Positions 26,801 through 37,724 of a stretch of 64,000 bases of DNA are shown here, one piece after another (positions within the stretch are counted from its first letter, which is position 1; the number at the start of each line of letters is the position of its first letter). Location: contig JAPYXD010000391.1 of assembly GCA_030998225.1 (NCBI GenBank), positions 3,662,501 through 3,726,500 of the forward strand. The letters run 5' to 3'. Below the pieces are notes generated by a model. The model ran no database searches. It was not told the DNA's origin and worked only from the letters and a program-made list of their open reading frames with translations. The DNA comes from Diplolepis rosae. Taxonomy: Eukaryota; Arthropoda; Insecta; Hymenoptera; Diplolepididae. The position numbers were made by a program, and so were the translations under genes.

Positions 26801-28536
26801 GTGCACATTGATCCTGAAGATGTCTAACCTGCGTCTTGAATTTCGTAACCTAAATGAAATATGAAAACATATATATATATATATGCAAATACATACTATT
26901 ATTATTATTATTATTATTATTGTACAAAAAAAGACGAAGAAAAGAACCTGAGCTTTGAGTCTCCTTGATTTTCTTTTCAGCATATAACAAACTAATGCTA
27001 CGCTCTTCATTTTTTTCCTCATGCCCTTTAGTTTTTCTGCAGACTGCACTTTTCGCAAAGCTGACTTTCGCAACTTGCAACAGTACTCACACCTCCAGCT
27101 TTGAGGACCCGTTCGTACTTCATTCTTCCAAGAATATCCTGGACAGTTGAGCGCGCTGCAAATGATAAAAGTTTATTAAAAAGGGGATTAATTTATGAGG
27201 ATTATCATGCAATGGATACATTTAATTTATTTTTCACTAAATAATTGTTTTTACTTCTATAATATACACTGGTCACACTTATTAATACCTTATCGTGTGT
27301 GTAGCTTTTCTGCAAGGAACGATATTTTTGTCTACTGCAGAAATGATTTTTCGAAGATCATCTACTGTTTCTGCTTTGCCAAGCCCAGGTACATTGACAT
27401 GCTTTCCTTCTACGTAAATCTGAAAACAAATTTTCCTTGAAATGACTAAGCGCTACAATGGAATTGAATATTCAATAAGAAATTTTAAAAATTTATAAGT
27501 TATAATTTTTTCGAATTAATGAGCAGAAATGACCGATATTTCAAAATATACTACTTACACTAATTGTCATATCTGGTTTGAGCACAATTTGTTTCTTGAC
27601 TTTTGAAGCATCGTCTGACCAAAGAGACCACATTATACATTGAAAAGCTGGAGTATTTACGACATTTGACAACCAGACTCCAGAGCGAGGCAGAGGTACG
27701 CTGTTGGGATCATGGTTTAATTCTTCACACACTTTTATAAATTTGACTTTCTCCTCTACTTTTGTCTTTTCACATTTTTCTTTAGCAGAAACTTGTGAAA
27801 TAGTTTGAGTTTCAAAACGTGCACATGCTTTAGAAAAATAATTTGGATCACCATCCACTTTTGAGGAAGACTTATTCAAGCCATGCAAAGAAAGAGGGCA
27901 ATCAGTTGAAGGTTGTTGTAAAAACGTACCACTTTCTTTCTGTGAATGTTTCACGTTATCAAGTACCTTTCTTTCTCCTAGGAAGTGTGCGTATTCCAGT
28001 AACTTTTTTGGAAAAATAGACGGCACTACATTTGCCTTCAACGCTGGTTTTTTCCTTTCCATGGAGAAATATGTTCCATCAGGCGTTTTGCACTCAGGAT
28101 AGTTCCACCAAATATCTTCATGCTTGAAGTGCAGATGACACAAGACATCAGTACTTTTTAGTGACTTCTTTCCTGGTCCACACGCAGATGCAGATATTGC
28201 ATTCTGCCAAATTTGAAGCTTCTCTTCCTGTCAAAGAAATATTTTAAAATAAGTTTTATTTATAAAAAATGTTTTCCAATAAATAAGGAATACATACTTT
28301 ATACTACACGAAAGTAAAGGAATGTTATTCATTGAAAACATGTTGAAGTACTTAATTAGAAATTTAATTTCAATAAAAGTTAGATAAAATCTGCATCAAA
28401 GATTACAGTTAAAATAAAGTTATAGTTACAAATATTGCAACTCAGGTTTGGATTACTTACCGTTCTTGGTGCAATTTTTCCGAAAATTAGATTTTAATTC
28501 AGTGGTAGAGTCACAGCCGGGAATAAAATACTTCAT
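23867..28536 (-). pseudogene. P-element/THAP9-like transposase, ten exons, two disabling lesions
   Basis: Exons on the minus strand, all bounded by GT-AG: 28461-28536, 27559-28223, 27289-27419, 26948-27155, 26470-26849, 25900-26369, 25663-25815, 25381-25545, 25069-25266, 23867-24988. Phases agree at every junction, except for a one-base excess in exon 5. Together they give about 1189 codons. Exons 1-2 form a THAP zinc finger (FIPGC, then CHLH, then NVVPSIF), but the first Cys is Tyr (28528-28530). Exon 4 is a basic Cys-containing region. Exon 5 has an HTH-like stretch ending RGSYGF. Exon 6 has the catalytic core: LIDKMKLS, VVTDGASWNRTMWDLFG and DFPHLIKCLRN. Exon 10 begins RFFGLMRECCGSNDHP, typical of the family, and ends in a lysine-rich tail of about 100 residues. 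Lesions: an extra A in an A7 run (26530-26536) and TGA at 24683-24685 before DYVLTYVAGFV. The acceptor of exon 2 was chosen by phase. Confidence 0.88.
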
Positions 28537-28911
28537 TCTCTACGACTTTTCAAATAAAATGGACCGAAAACCCACGAAAGTGTCAACATTCAAATTGGTG
28601 GTTATGTGTGAAAACAGAAAAAGCCGGAAAACAAGTCAGATTCTGTCCAGCAGAGGCGCTGAAATTCGATTCAGCAAAATTATTCTATTTCCCGACTCCA
28701 CGAATTATTCCGGAAAACCACGACCAATCCAAGTTGAGTTTCCCAGCCTAAGACACGTCTCCTTATACTCCTCCATGCCTTATATCTAGTCTGCATGTTT
28801 TACGAATCTAACTTGACCCGTTAATGTCCTAAATTGAATTCCTATGTTAGTTTGCCGAATCGTCACAAGCGGCGCTAACTGTACCACCACTCCCTGAAAA
28901 TTCACAGAAAC

Positions 28912-29997
28912 ATACGAAGAATTTAACATAAGAAATTTTTGAAATATATTATTCAATGCCATAAACAAATAAAAGAGATCAGACTATAAATATTAATATT
29001 ATTTGAATATTTCAAATTCAATTTTCCCCTTTTTATTCATATTAATCTCGTACAAAAACTGTTTTGAAACATGTAGTTGATATTAATATTTAAATATCAA
29101 TATCTCTTTTATTCCTTTATGGCATTGAATAATAACTTTTTTAAAATTTTTATATATAGTTGTCTGTATTTCACTGCATTTATATTATTTTTTCGAGGCA
29201 AAATTGAGTTGAAAAATGGAAAAAAATGAAAAATTCTGAACAAAAAACGAAGTTAATGAGAGTTGTAATTAGTTGCAAATCATTATGAATAATTGAAGAA
29301 AATAGAATATAAAATAAGGTAAATATTAATTTATATTTTTAGAATAGTTAACTAACATTAATAGAAACAGTATAATAAGAACAATTAAAATTGTTTTTCA
29401 TTTTCAAAACCAAATGTAGTCAATCTACGTCCGTTTTCATCCTCTCTAAACTTCACAGAATGTGAAAGTTGAAATTTAGGGAAACAAAAAGTTGTAAAAA
29501 TTCAAATTATACCTAAAAAGCGGATCCTACAAATTGTGAAAATTAATTATTAATAACAAAATAGAAAATATGTAACCTAGAAATACATTAAAAGCATTTT
29601 TATATTTTTTTATGAATGATTTCACGAATTTGAATTATTACAACTTTGTTTCCCTAAATTTCAACTTCAGCAGCATCCAGGTAAAAGTAATTAGTCTCTT
29701 TCATATACATCGGATATTTTCCGTAAATCAAACAAATATTATAATTGTACTGATATACAGGCAATTAAATATAAAAATTTTTAAAAAGTTATTATTTAAT
29801 GCCATAAAGGAATGAAAGAGATATTAATATCAGCTGAATGTTTCAAAACAGTTTTTGTACGAGATTAATGTGAATAAAAAAAGGAAAATTTAATTTAAAA
29901 TATTTAAGTAATATTAATATTTGAAGCCTAATCTCTTTTATTTGTTCATGGCATTGAATAATATATTTTTCAAAATTTTATATTAAATTCTCCGTAT
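28912..29997. mobile_element. AT-rich foldback element
   Basis: Inverted arms of about 250 bp (28912-29160 and about 29750-29997) share ATTATTCAATGCCATRAACA followed by AATAAAAGAGAT. Each arm is itself a smaller palindrome (GCCATAAA...AAAGAGAT against ATCTCTTTTATT...TTATGGC). An inner pair (about 29462-29520 against 29630-29668, TTGAAATTTAGGGAAACAAA) extends the symmetry. No coding region is credible. Confidence 0.65.
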
Positions 29998-30003
29998 ATT
30001 ATT

Positions 30004-33000
30004 GTAAACTTTTACAAAAATTTGAACACTTTAAAAGTAAATTTTCACTAGAATTTGACGCCAATAAATGTTCAAAATTATAATCAATATATATTTTTAT
30101 ATTCGAATTTCCATACTTCTTATCAGTTTTGTAAATTAAAAAAAAATTTCAATCAGAGAGATATTTTCTATTAAAAAGAGATAAACATAAAATTCAAGTT
30201 TAAAATTTACATTCTCAGTTTTATGTTAGAAATATTTTCATTTTTTCAAATTTCAAGCACAGACTTTTCATTCAAAAAATGAAATGCTCTACAAAAAGGA
30301 AAAATTTTCTAATAGAAATGGATAAATTAAAAGCTAAAATATGTGTTCATTGATATCTTCAAATGAACATGTAAATATTTATCGATATCAAATTTTACAT
30401 TAAATTTTTTGTTCGAAGTGTTTAAAACTTGTTACAATTTGACAAGATCATATGGACGAATTCAATCTTTTAAATGAAATATCTTGTATTTTTTAATTTG
30501 TCTGTTTTTCTGAAATCGGGGGAAGATTTAAACAGTAAAAAAAAAATTTCCAATTAAGAAATTCATAAGTATTTCACCTTTTTATGAAAATTAAAAATTT
30601 TCAAATAACACTTTGATTGACAAAGCAAAAAATTAGTCAATAATTGATATATTGTATTGTAAGTTTAAACATAGGACGACTTAAAATTTCGCAATGACAT
30701 TATTTTTCAAGTACTTCTTCAATTTTGAGAATTCTTTCAGAGGTTTATTTCAGATGAGTGACTTTTCCTTTTTTTAATGAAAAATTTTATAATTCTAAAT
30801 TTGACTCATCTTGTATCATTGTAAAAAGATTTTAAAACTTCAAAAAAAAGTTGTCAGTTTAATTCAAAGTCAATAAATATTCAATGTTTGAAATTGAAAT
30901 ATTAAGTGAAAGATTTTCAAGCTCTGGGAATCAACTACTTTAATAACACAATTTTTCTTGTTTGTAAAGCATCTCAATTTTCAAATTAAAAGTCTCCGCA
31001 TAGGTTACAAAAATGAAAAATGAAAATACTTCTTATTATAAAATATAAAATATCGATTGCAAACTCAAAAATTATTCATCTGAAATAAACGTCTTGAAGA
31101 TCTTGTAAAAATAATGGGAGATTTGAATACTTCTAAAATAAAATTTCAGTGACATGGTGAACTCAATAAATGTTCAAAACTTAAATCAAGATATCAGTTT
31201 ACAAATTTTTAGTTGCATAAATTAACTACTTCAATTTGAAAATTACTTGGAAAAATATTATATTTAAAAAATTTAGGCACATAAAATAACGGTTTAAAAT
31301 CCACATTCCTAGATTCATGGTAAAAGCAGGTCAAATATGCGCAGACTTTTAAACAAAACAATGACATGCTTTACAGAAGGTCGAAATTTTCTTATTGCTG
31401 TAATTGATCAAATTTATGAAGTTAAAATAATTTTTAATTGAGTGTGTATATATTCAGAGCCTTTTAAAGATACAATCTGTTATTAAATATACGCTATTTT
31501 TTAATTTAATCAGGAAGAAACCAATTATTTAGTTTGCAAAAATAATATTTTTCATCGTTCAATGAACGTTCAAAACTGTAAATACATGAAAATATTTCAA
31601 CTTTGTAGAGCATTTTTATATTTTGAATTTAAAAACTGTGTTTAGGCCACAAAAACGTGAGATGAAAATAGTTTTAGTATAAAATTAAATATATCGATTT
31701 TGAATTTGATCAAATCTTTCAACAAGTTCGCAATATCAGCTAAATTCAAAATTTTACGAAATATTCAATTAAAATAATTACACTTATATTTCGAATATTA
31801 TAAAAACATTTGCTTAAAATAAATATTTATAAGATTTTGTACAATTGTAAAAAGATTTGAACGCTGAAAGATTAAATTTTGAGTAAAATTTTAAATTAAT
31901 GAATGTTTGAAGGTCTGTGCAAAAGCATCAATTAAAAATTATTTTAACTTCATAAATTTGATCAATTACAGCAATAAGAAAATTTCGACCTTCTGTAAAG
32001 CATGTCATTGTTTTGTTTAAAAGTCTGCGCATATTTGACCTGCTTTTACCATGAATCTATGAATGTGGATTTTAAACCGTTATTTTATGTGCCTAAATTT
32101 TTTAAATATAATATTTTTTCAAGTAATTTTCAAATTGAAGTAGTTAATTTATGCAACTAAAAATTTGTAAACTGATATCTTGATTTAAGTTTTGAACATT
32201 TATTGAGTTCACCATGTCACTGAAATTTTATTTTAGAAGTATTCAAATCTCCCATTATTTTTACAAGATCTTCAAGACGTTTATTTCAGATAAATAATTT
32301 TTGAGTTTGCAATCGATATTTTATATTTTATAATAAGAAGTATTTTCATTTTACGTTTTTGTAACCTATGCGGAGACTTTTAATTTGAAAATTGAGATGC
32401 TTTACAAACAAGAAAAATTGTGTTATTAAAGTAGTTGATTCCCAGAGCTTGAAAATCTTTCACTTAATATTTCAATTTCAAACATTGAATATTTATTGAC
32501 TTTGAATTAAACTGACAACTTTTTTTTGAAGTTTTAAAATCTTTTTACAATGATACAAGATGATTCAAATTTAGAATTATAAAATTTTTCATTAAAAAAA
32601 GGAAAAGTCACTCACCTGAAATAAACCTCTGAAAGAATTCTCAAAATTAAAGAAGTACTTGAAAAATAATGTCATTGCGAAATTTTAAGTCGTCCTATGT
32701 TTAAACTTACAATACAATATATCAATTATTGACTAATTTTTTGCTTTGTCAATCAAAGTGTTATTTGGAAATTTTTAATTTTCATAAAAAGGTGAAATAC
32801 TTATGAATTTCTTAAATATTCGCGTACATTTAAAAAATATCGAAACAGAGAATTACGTGCAGAGTATTTTCCATTAAGAAGAGATAAATATATGACATAA
32901 TAAATTTAAAATCTACATTCTTAGTTTTAGGGTGAACAAATTTTTATGTTATTTTTTTGTGGCCTAAGCACAGATTTTGAATTCAAAATATAAAAATGCT

Positions 33001-34032
33001 CTACAGAGCTGAATTACTTTCTGAATGAAGTAGTTTATTTACAAAGCTTCAAAATTTAGTAATTATAATCTTGATATAGAACTTTGAGCATTTATTGACC
33101 TTGAAATCCATTGGAAATTTTTTTTTACTGTTTAAATCTTCCCCCGATGTCAGAAAAACAGACAAATTAAAAAATACAAGATATTTCATTTAAAAGATTG
33201 AATTCGTCCATATGATCTTGTCAAATTGTAACAAGTTTTAAACACTTCGAACAAAAAATTTAATGTAAAATTTGATATCGATAAATATTTACATGTTCAT
33301 TTGAAGATATCAATGAACACATATTTTAGCTTTTAATTTATCCATTTCTATTAGAAAATTTTTCCTTTTTTGTAGAGCATTTCATTTTTTGAATGAAAAG
33401 TCTGTGCTTGAAATTTGAAAAAATGAAAATATTTCTAACATAAAACTGAGAATGTAAATTTTAAACTTGAATTTTATGTTTATCTCTTTTTAATAGAAAA
33501 TATCTCTCTGATTGAAATTTTTTTTTAATTTACAAAACTGATAAGAAGTATGGAAATTCGAATATAAAAATATATATTGATTATAATTTTGAACATTTAT
33601 TGGCGTCAAATTCTAGTGAAAATTTACTTTTAAAGTGTTCAAATTTTTGTAAAAGTTTACATGGTCTTTTAGATGTTTATTTCAGGCAGATTTTTTACAA
33701 AATATCGGGAAAAAAAGTGTCGTATCTTAAATAGCATATTTCGTAAATTTGAAATTGTCGTCTGCTTCGCGCCTCTTTTGTGCGGAGTCCAGAGAAATAC
33801 AATTCTCAATTTCGACTGGATATCCGAAATACCGAAAGCGTGAAATCTAAAAATAGCATTGCAAGGAGGAAGCGAGGAGAAAAAGGAGAAGTGGGACGAG
33901 TCGTTCTCGCGTGCAAGAGCGACGAGGAAGAAAGAGAGGCAGCGCGCGCCACCGCCTTTCCCTACTCCCTTCTCACTGACAGGAGGTGCTTCTGCAGTTG
34001 TGACTGCGTCGGTATCAGATCTGTGCACACTG
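30004..34032. mobile_element. hAT-type foldback element, copy B (truncated and rearranged)
   Basis: The right end is complete (...ATCTGTGCACACTG at 34032) and matches copies A and C. The left arm lacks about the outer 360 bp, starting inside the AT-rich part at 30004, a few bases after the foldback element at 28912-29997. A further deletion of about 300 bp is seen near 30555 in the left arm only. The central piece (about 31440-31720) is the inverse of the corresponding piece in copy A and ends in GAGTG, a possible stub of the loop MITE. So copy B derives from an A-like ancestor by deletion and inversion. It has no transposase. Confidence 0.75.
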
Positions 34033-34033
34033 T

Positions 34034-34108
34034 ACCATGGTAACATACAAGAGAGAAAGAGACCGACAATTTTCCTCTTTCTTTCTCACTAATATGTTAC
34101 CATGGTAA
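34034..34108. repeat. Small perfect-ended inverted repeat
   Basis: ACCATGGTAACATA at the left and TATGTTACCATGGT at the right enclose about 45 bp containing GAGAGAAAGAG and CTCTTTCTTTCTC. The same terminus (GCCATGGTAACATA) occurs alone at about 19549-19562. Confidence 0.6.
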
Positions 34109-34179
34109 CCTGCATGCAGAGGTGTAATTCCTACTTTAGGCCTTACCGCTGTACTGCATAATCTATAATCCATTATGTC

Positions 34180-34371
34180 CAGTGACGTCAGGTACCTGAA
34201 AATTTCTTACAATGCAAGCGTTATAAAGAGGCGTGGAAGAGAAGCGTGGAGCAAATCATATTATTTCTATTTTTAGAATTTTGAATTAGCCCGCGAAATA
34301 ATATGATTCGCTCCTCGTTTCTCTTCTCACGCTTGTGTAGTAAGAAATATAGCAGGTTTCTGACATCACTG
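34180..34371. mobile_element. hAT-type MITE upstream of the claudin exon
   Basis: A 192-bp element has termini CAGTGAYGTCAG and a perfect 8-bp duplication ATTATGTC (34172-34179 and 34372-34379). Inner inverted repeats include AATCATATTATTTC. It lies about 100 bp upstream of the splice acceptor that precedes the claudin start codon, so it occupies either the promoter region or a 5' UTR intron. Confidence 0.85.
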
Positions 34372-34515
34372 ATTATGTCTATGCATATGGCTCAGGGTCA
34401 AGCAACAATCAAGACATTCTATTGTATATTTAGCATTGTTGTTATATTTTTTTTATTAAGTTAACAGAGTAAATTGTTAGTTTCTCCAAGCAATTAAATC
34501 CATTAATACAAAATA

Positions 34516-34651
34516 ATGGGAAAAACACTTACAGGAAAAATTGCGATCTCATGCACAGTGCTTGGTTTTATATTCGTGGTGATTGCGTTTACCACGCCCA
34601 ACTGGCTTGAAACAGACGGTAAATTTGATTCACCGAAGTTCCAAAAAATTG
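34516..34651 (+). CDS. Claudin/PMP22-family membrane protein, first coding exon
   Basis: ATG at 34516 opens a frame beginning MGKTLTGKIAISC, followed by a hydrophobic first membrane segment (about residues 9-31), then TTPNWLETDG and SPKFQKIG. It then meets a splice donor (GGTAATGA) so that 136 nt, 45 codons plus one base, are coding. The N-terminal membrane span followed by a TPNWLE-type motif and a KIGLW-type exon boundary is characteristic of insect claudin-like (PMP22/EMP/claudin superfamily) septate-junction or related membrane proteins. A polypyrimidine tract and acceptor TTAACAG end at 34467, so the exon probably starts at 34468 with a 48-nt 5' UTR. I did not find the following exon in the remaining 29 kb. 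Either the intron is very long and filled with transposons, or this is an isolated exon. Confidence 0.7.
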
Positions 34652-34810
34652 GTAATGAGATTTCTTACTGTTATTACATTAATTAATTTAAGCAACATAT
34701 ATATTCTTTTCTCTGTACGGATATTTTAAATTAATCCATGCTTTTTTCATGCTTTTTTGTGTTTTGATTTTGACTTGTATATTTTAAACCACGGTTTTTT
34801 ATGTTTTGAT

Positions 34811-35022
34811 ATTAAGGGCATGTCATTGACGTGATTTTATCCAATACTTTTCGTGCTTCTTATTCTTAAATTAATAACTCAAATAGATTTTCCATGGTAT
34901 ATAAACGTAAAAGTCATATCAAGTTATGTTTATATGCTCTGGAAAATCCATTTGAGTTATTAATTTAAGAATAAGAAGCACGTAAAGTATTGGATAAAGT
35001 CACGTCAATGACATGCCTTTAA
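34811..35022. repeat. Foldback repeat in the claudin intron
   Basis: Arms of about 95 bp share GGCATGTCATTGACGTGA and ATCCAATACTTT at the left and their complements at the right, with the centre near 34917. A diverged half-copy follows (about 35040-35190, GGCATGTTTTTGACGT ... GAAGTCACTTGTAGGACATG), and another lies near 12880-12965. Confidence 0.7.
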
Positions 35023-35718
35023 CCAAAAGAATTTCGACTTGAAAGGCATGTTTTTGACGTACCTTCATCTTTCTCTTACGTATACATGCTATGAAAAATC
35101 CATTTCACTTATTAATATTAAAATGAGAGGGGTGGAAAAAATTGACTGAAGTCACTTGTAGGACATGGTCTTAAATGAAAAAAATTTGGTTTAATTATTT
35201 AAGTTTCAACCGAAAGCTTAGATGGATTCAAAAATTATATACATGCTCATAATTAAATTGATAAAATATTAGCCCATGAGCAGACCAATATACATGTACC
35301 TAAGGTAAATGTCCCATCTTGTAATCAAGAAAGAGTTTTGTAGTCATAAAAAAAATTATGAACTAAATTAATTTGATTATTTATTGATACTAATCAATAC
35401 TTCTTTTTTATTGGGGTAAATTATACCTCAATACGTTGATGTAAGATACAGTTTTAATTTACGAAACATCTTACTGAAAATTTGAGAAAAGTAACAGAAG
35501 ACAATAAAAAACGTCTGTTAACTTCTTTTTAGAAAATATTTTGAAAAAAAATTGGAAAACTCATCGAGAATTACAATTTACTGTAAAGAATTTTGCAAAA
35601 ATTTTATTCAAACAAAGTTTACAGACGTTCTTTGTCATCTTTTATTGTCTTTCCAAATTTTCAGAAAGAATGCGTAAAATTAAAAAGTTATATTGCACGA
35701 ACTTTTACAGGAATTTGG

Positions 35719-36180
35719 TCACGTGGCCTGATTGATCCATGCCCTTAAAGACTTCGGATTGCAGCGACTTTCTGCTTTTTCTTCTGGACTTTGTATACTC
35801 TCCGTTTTTTGTTGGATTTTTTCCAATTCTAGGGCCTTCTGATTTTCTTTATCAGCTTTTTCCTTTTGTGCTTTTTTAAGTGCATGTACTTCCTTCTTTC
35901 CTTTTTCGGCTTTTAGAACAATTTTATGCACACATCTTTTTAATTTCTCTTGTTTCTTCGCAGCTGCTTCTTGTGCTTTCTTTCTCGATGTGATGTCCAG
36001 TTCTTTTTGAACCTTGACTTCTTTGGACATTTGTGAACGCAATCAATCATTTTTTGTAGCAACTGCTGGCACTTTTTGAATTGTACGTTTTTTGGTAATG
36101 GATGTAAGTTTGCTGGCAGGCCAAAATATCAGAAATATCTCTAGGAATGTTGTTGAAAACTTAAATCGTTGGCGATACTG
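35719..36180 (-). pseudogene. Tigger/pogo-type transposase C-terminal tail fragment
   Basis: On the minus strand a frame beginning after an acceptor (CTTCAG near 36181) reads PASKLTSITKKRTIQKVPAV, then ATKND, a TGA, then LRSQMSKEVK and a long lysine- and glutamate-rich coiled-coil ending at 35719. The segment K-x-P-A-V-A-T-x-x-x-W aligns with KQPSVGTSEEWWKLQM in the Tigger element at 42217-42510, and the stop falls exactly where that protein has a Trp (TGG to TGA). It is therefore probably the last exon of a second, decayed Tigger-like transposase. No catalytic domain is present nearby. An upstream piece near 36260-36340 (…DIQEM before GTAACG) could be the preceding exon, but I am unsure. Confidence 0.5.
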
Positions 36181-36639
36181 AAGAAAAATTAATGTCAATT
36201 TTATCTATGAAATACTTGATTTTAATTAAAGCCTATCATTGTCAAAAACAACTCGATCGTTACCATTTCTTGAATATCCTCTGAATCATTTGCAAATCCA
36301 CAAAGTTCAAGGGGTCCGAAAATTCATCCATCGATTCAGTTTCCATACCAATTTGCTGCATTCAAACCATTGAATTCATCTCTCCCAAAGTAATTGGAAA
36401 AATGTATTTAAAATTTGATTGATTGTCTTGAATAGGATTGCCGTAGAGAATAATTTCAAGTATTTGGATTTGTAGTTGTAAGATATCAGGATTCAAATTC
36501 ACAAGAAGGCCTCCTTGACACAAAAGTATTAAAATTTAATTAAATGTTTATGGTAATGTAAAAATTGAACTGAGCATGGGTCTATTACAATACGTTACTA
36601 CTACACAAGATCGAGAAAATCAAAATAGCCGGAAGTATT

Positions 36640-36910
36640 CGCGAAATTTCAAGTGAGATGTGCGATAATCACGGCAATTTCGACCTTTTCAGATTGGATT
36701 CGAGTGTACGCATAAAAACTCGTATATACGCCTAAGTCACGAAAAATAGAATATGTGCCAATACACACAATTCGGGTAATTACGAGACTCGCTTAAAATC
36801 CTCGCAGGACTGATCGCGCCTCGGCTTCGTCTCGGCTTCGATCTCCTGCGGGCATTGTCGCTCGTTGCGTAATAACCCTCATTATGCGCCTAGGCATATA
36901 ATATACTATT
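36640..36910. repeat. GC-richer repeat fragment, family unknown
   Basis: A patch containing CGCGCCTCGGCTTCGTCTCG and GCGGGCATTGTCGCTCGTTG stands out against AT-rich surroundings. It resembles the short interspersed or MITE-type debris common in arthropods, but I could not define ends. Confidence 0.3.
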
Positions 36911-37166
36911 ACATTTATTCAAAATTTTCAAAAGTCGAATAATACAGAAAAATATCGATTTTTATGGATAGAAAATAATTTTCATTGTTTCTGATATTTG
37001 TATGGAATCGGGATCGCAAATACCGGCAAGTGAAAAATGTTGTGCGTACTAGTATTCACTGATTTACACATTTTATATTATATCTGCCTCCTATTGATTA
37101 CCGTTTTTCCATCAATGCTTTCGTTCCTTATACACTCTTTTCACTTGAAATTATTTTTGAATTTAT

Positions 37167-37208
37167 GGCACTGAAGGGGGCCCCCATATGTGGCCGAAAC
37201 GTTTGCCT
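37167..37208 (+). ncRNA. Hammerhead-ribozyme-like motif (copy 2)
   Basis: The same architecture as the copy at 10545 is present: GGCA, CTGAAG, a GGCC/GGCC-closed stem-loop, GAAAC, ACGT and TGCC. However, the last base of the CUGANGA box is G (CTGAAGG at 37171-37177), a change at an invariant catalytic position. This copy is therefore probably inactive. Confidence 0.5.
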
Positions 37209-37375
37209 TTCTTTCTTTTTGCGCAATTTTAAATCTAATAGTGATAATTTTAATCAAACAGAATAAGAAGAAACTGACCCTATGCCAAAATAACGAGAAA
37301 TGAACAAAAATTTTATGAATTGGGGTCAATATAATACTAGACATGTTATAAAACATGTCACTTTGAAATTATGAA
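37167..37375 (+). repeat. Penelope-like terminal-repeat fragment (copy 2)
   Basis: GAAGAAACTGACCCTATGCC, then GGGGTCAATATAA and AAAACATGTCAC follow the hammerhead-like motif in the same order and spacing as at 10545-10745. No PLE protein remnant was seen next to it. Confidence 0.5.
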
Positions 37376-37724
37376 AAATATTTGTTCACGAATATTCTAC
37401 GCGTTATCTATGAAATTGCGATATACGATTAGTGCTTTACTTTTATTACAATCCACTAGAAAATAGTGATTAGGCGCGAACCTAGCAAGGATGCAAACCA
37501 AGACATTACCCTTATGTTAGAAATGTTCTTATTAGAATGAGAGCTTTTGATCAAACTATAATTTTTCATGAAAAAACCCAGGATCATTGTAATGTTATAT
37601 CTTTCATGTGAAATTTAAATTTTCAGTACATTTCCACGTTCTGAGACCCTCTTAATAAAAAATAGTGTCTTCTTCCACCCGTTTAGGTTACATGCTTACA
37701 ATGTGAGTATATATATATATTCTA

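Larger units (their letters stand above)
22619..28777. mobile_element. P-superfamily transposon (THAP9-like), nearly complete
   Basis: The element is 6159 bp. Its 23-bp terminal inverted repeats start CATGGAGGAGTATAAGGAGA (22619-22641 and 28755-28777), and a perfect 8-bp duplication CCTTATAT flanks it (22611-22618 and 28778-28785), as expected for P elements. A second inner inverted block of about 60 bp (22660-22719 and about 28664-28736, containing TTTTCCGGAATAATTCGTGG) lies just inside each end and may be a transposase-binding region. Two convergent genes occupy the interior: a ten-exon transposase on the minus strand (28536 to 23867) and a small intact ORF on the plus strand (23143-23460). 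The short gap between them holds candidate poly(A) signals for both. The element sits inside the terminal repeat of another P-type MITE. Confidence 0.9.
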
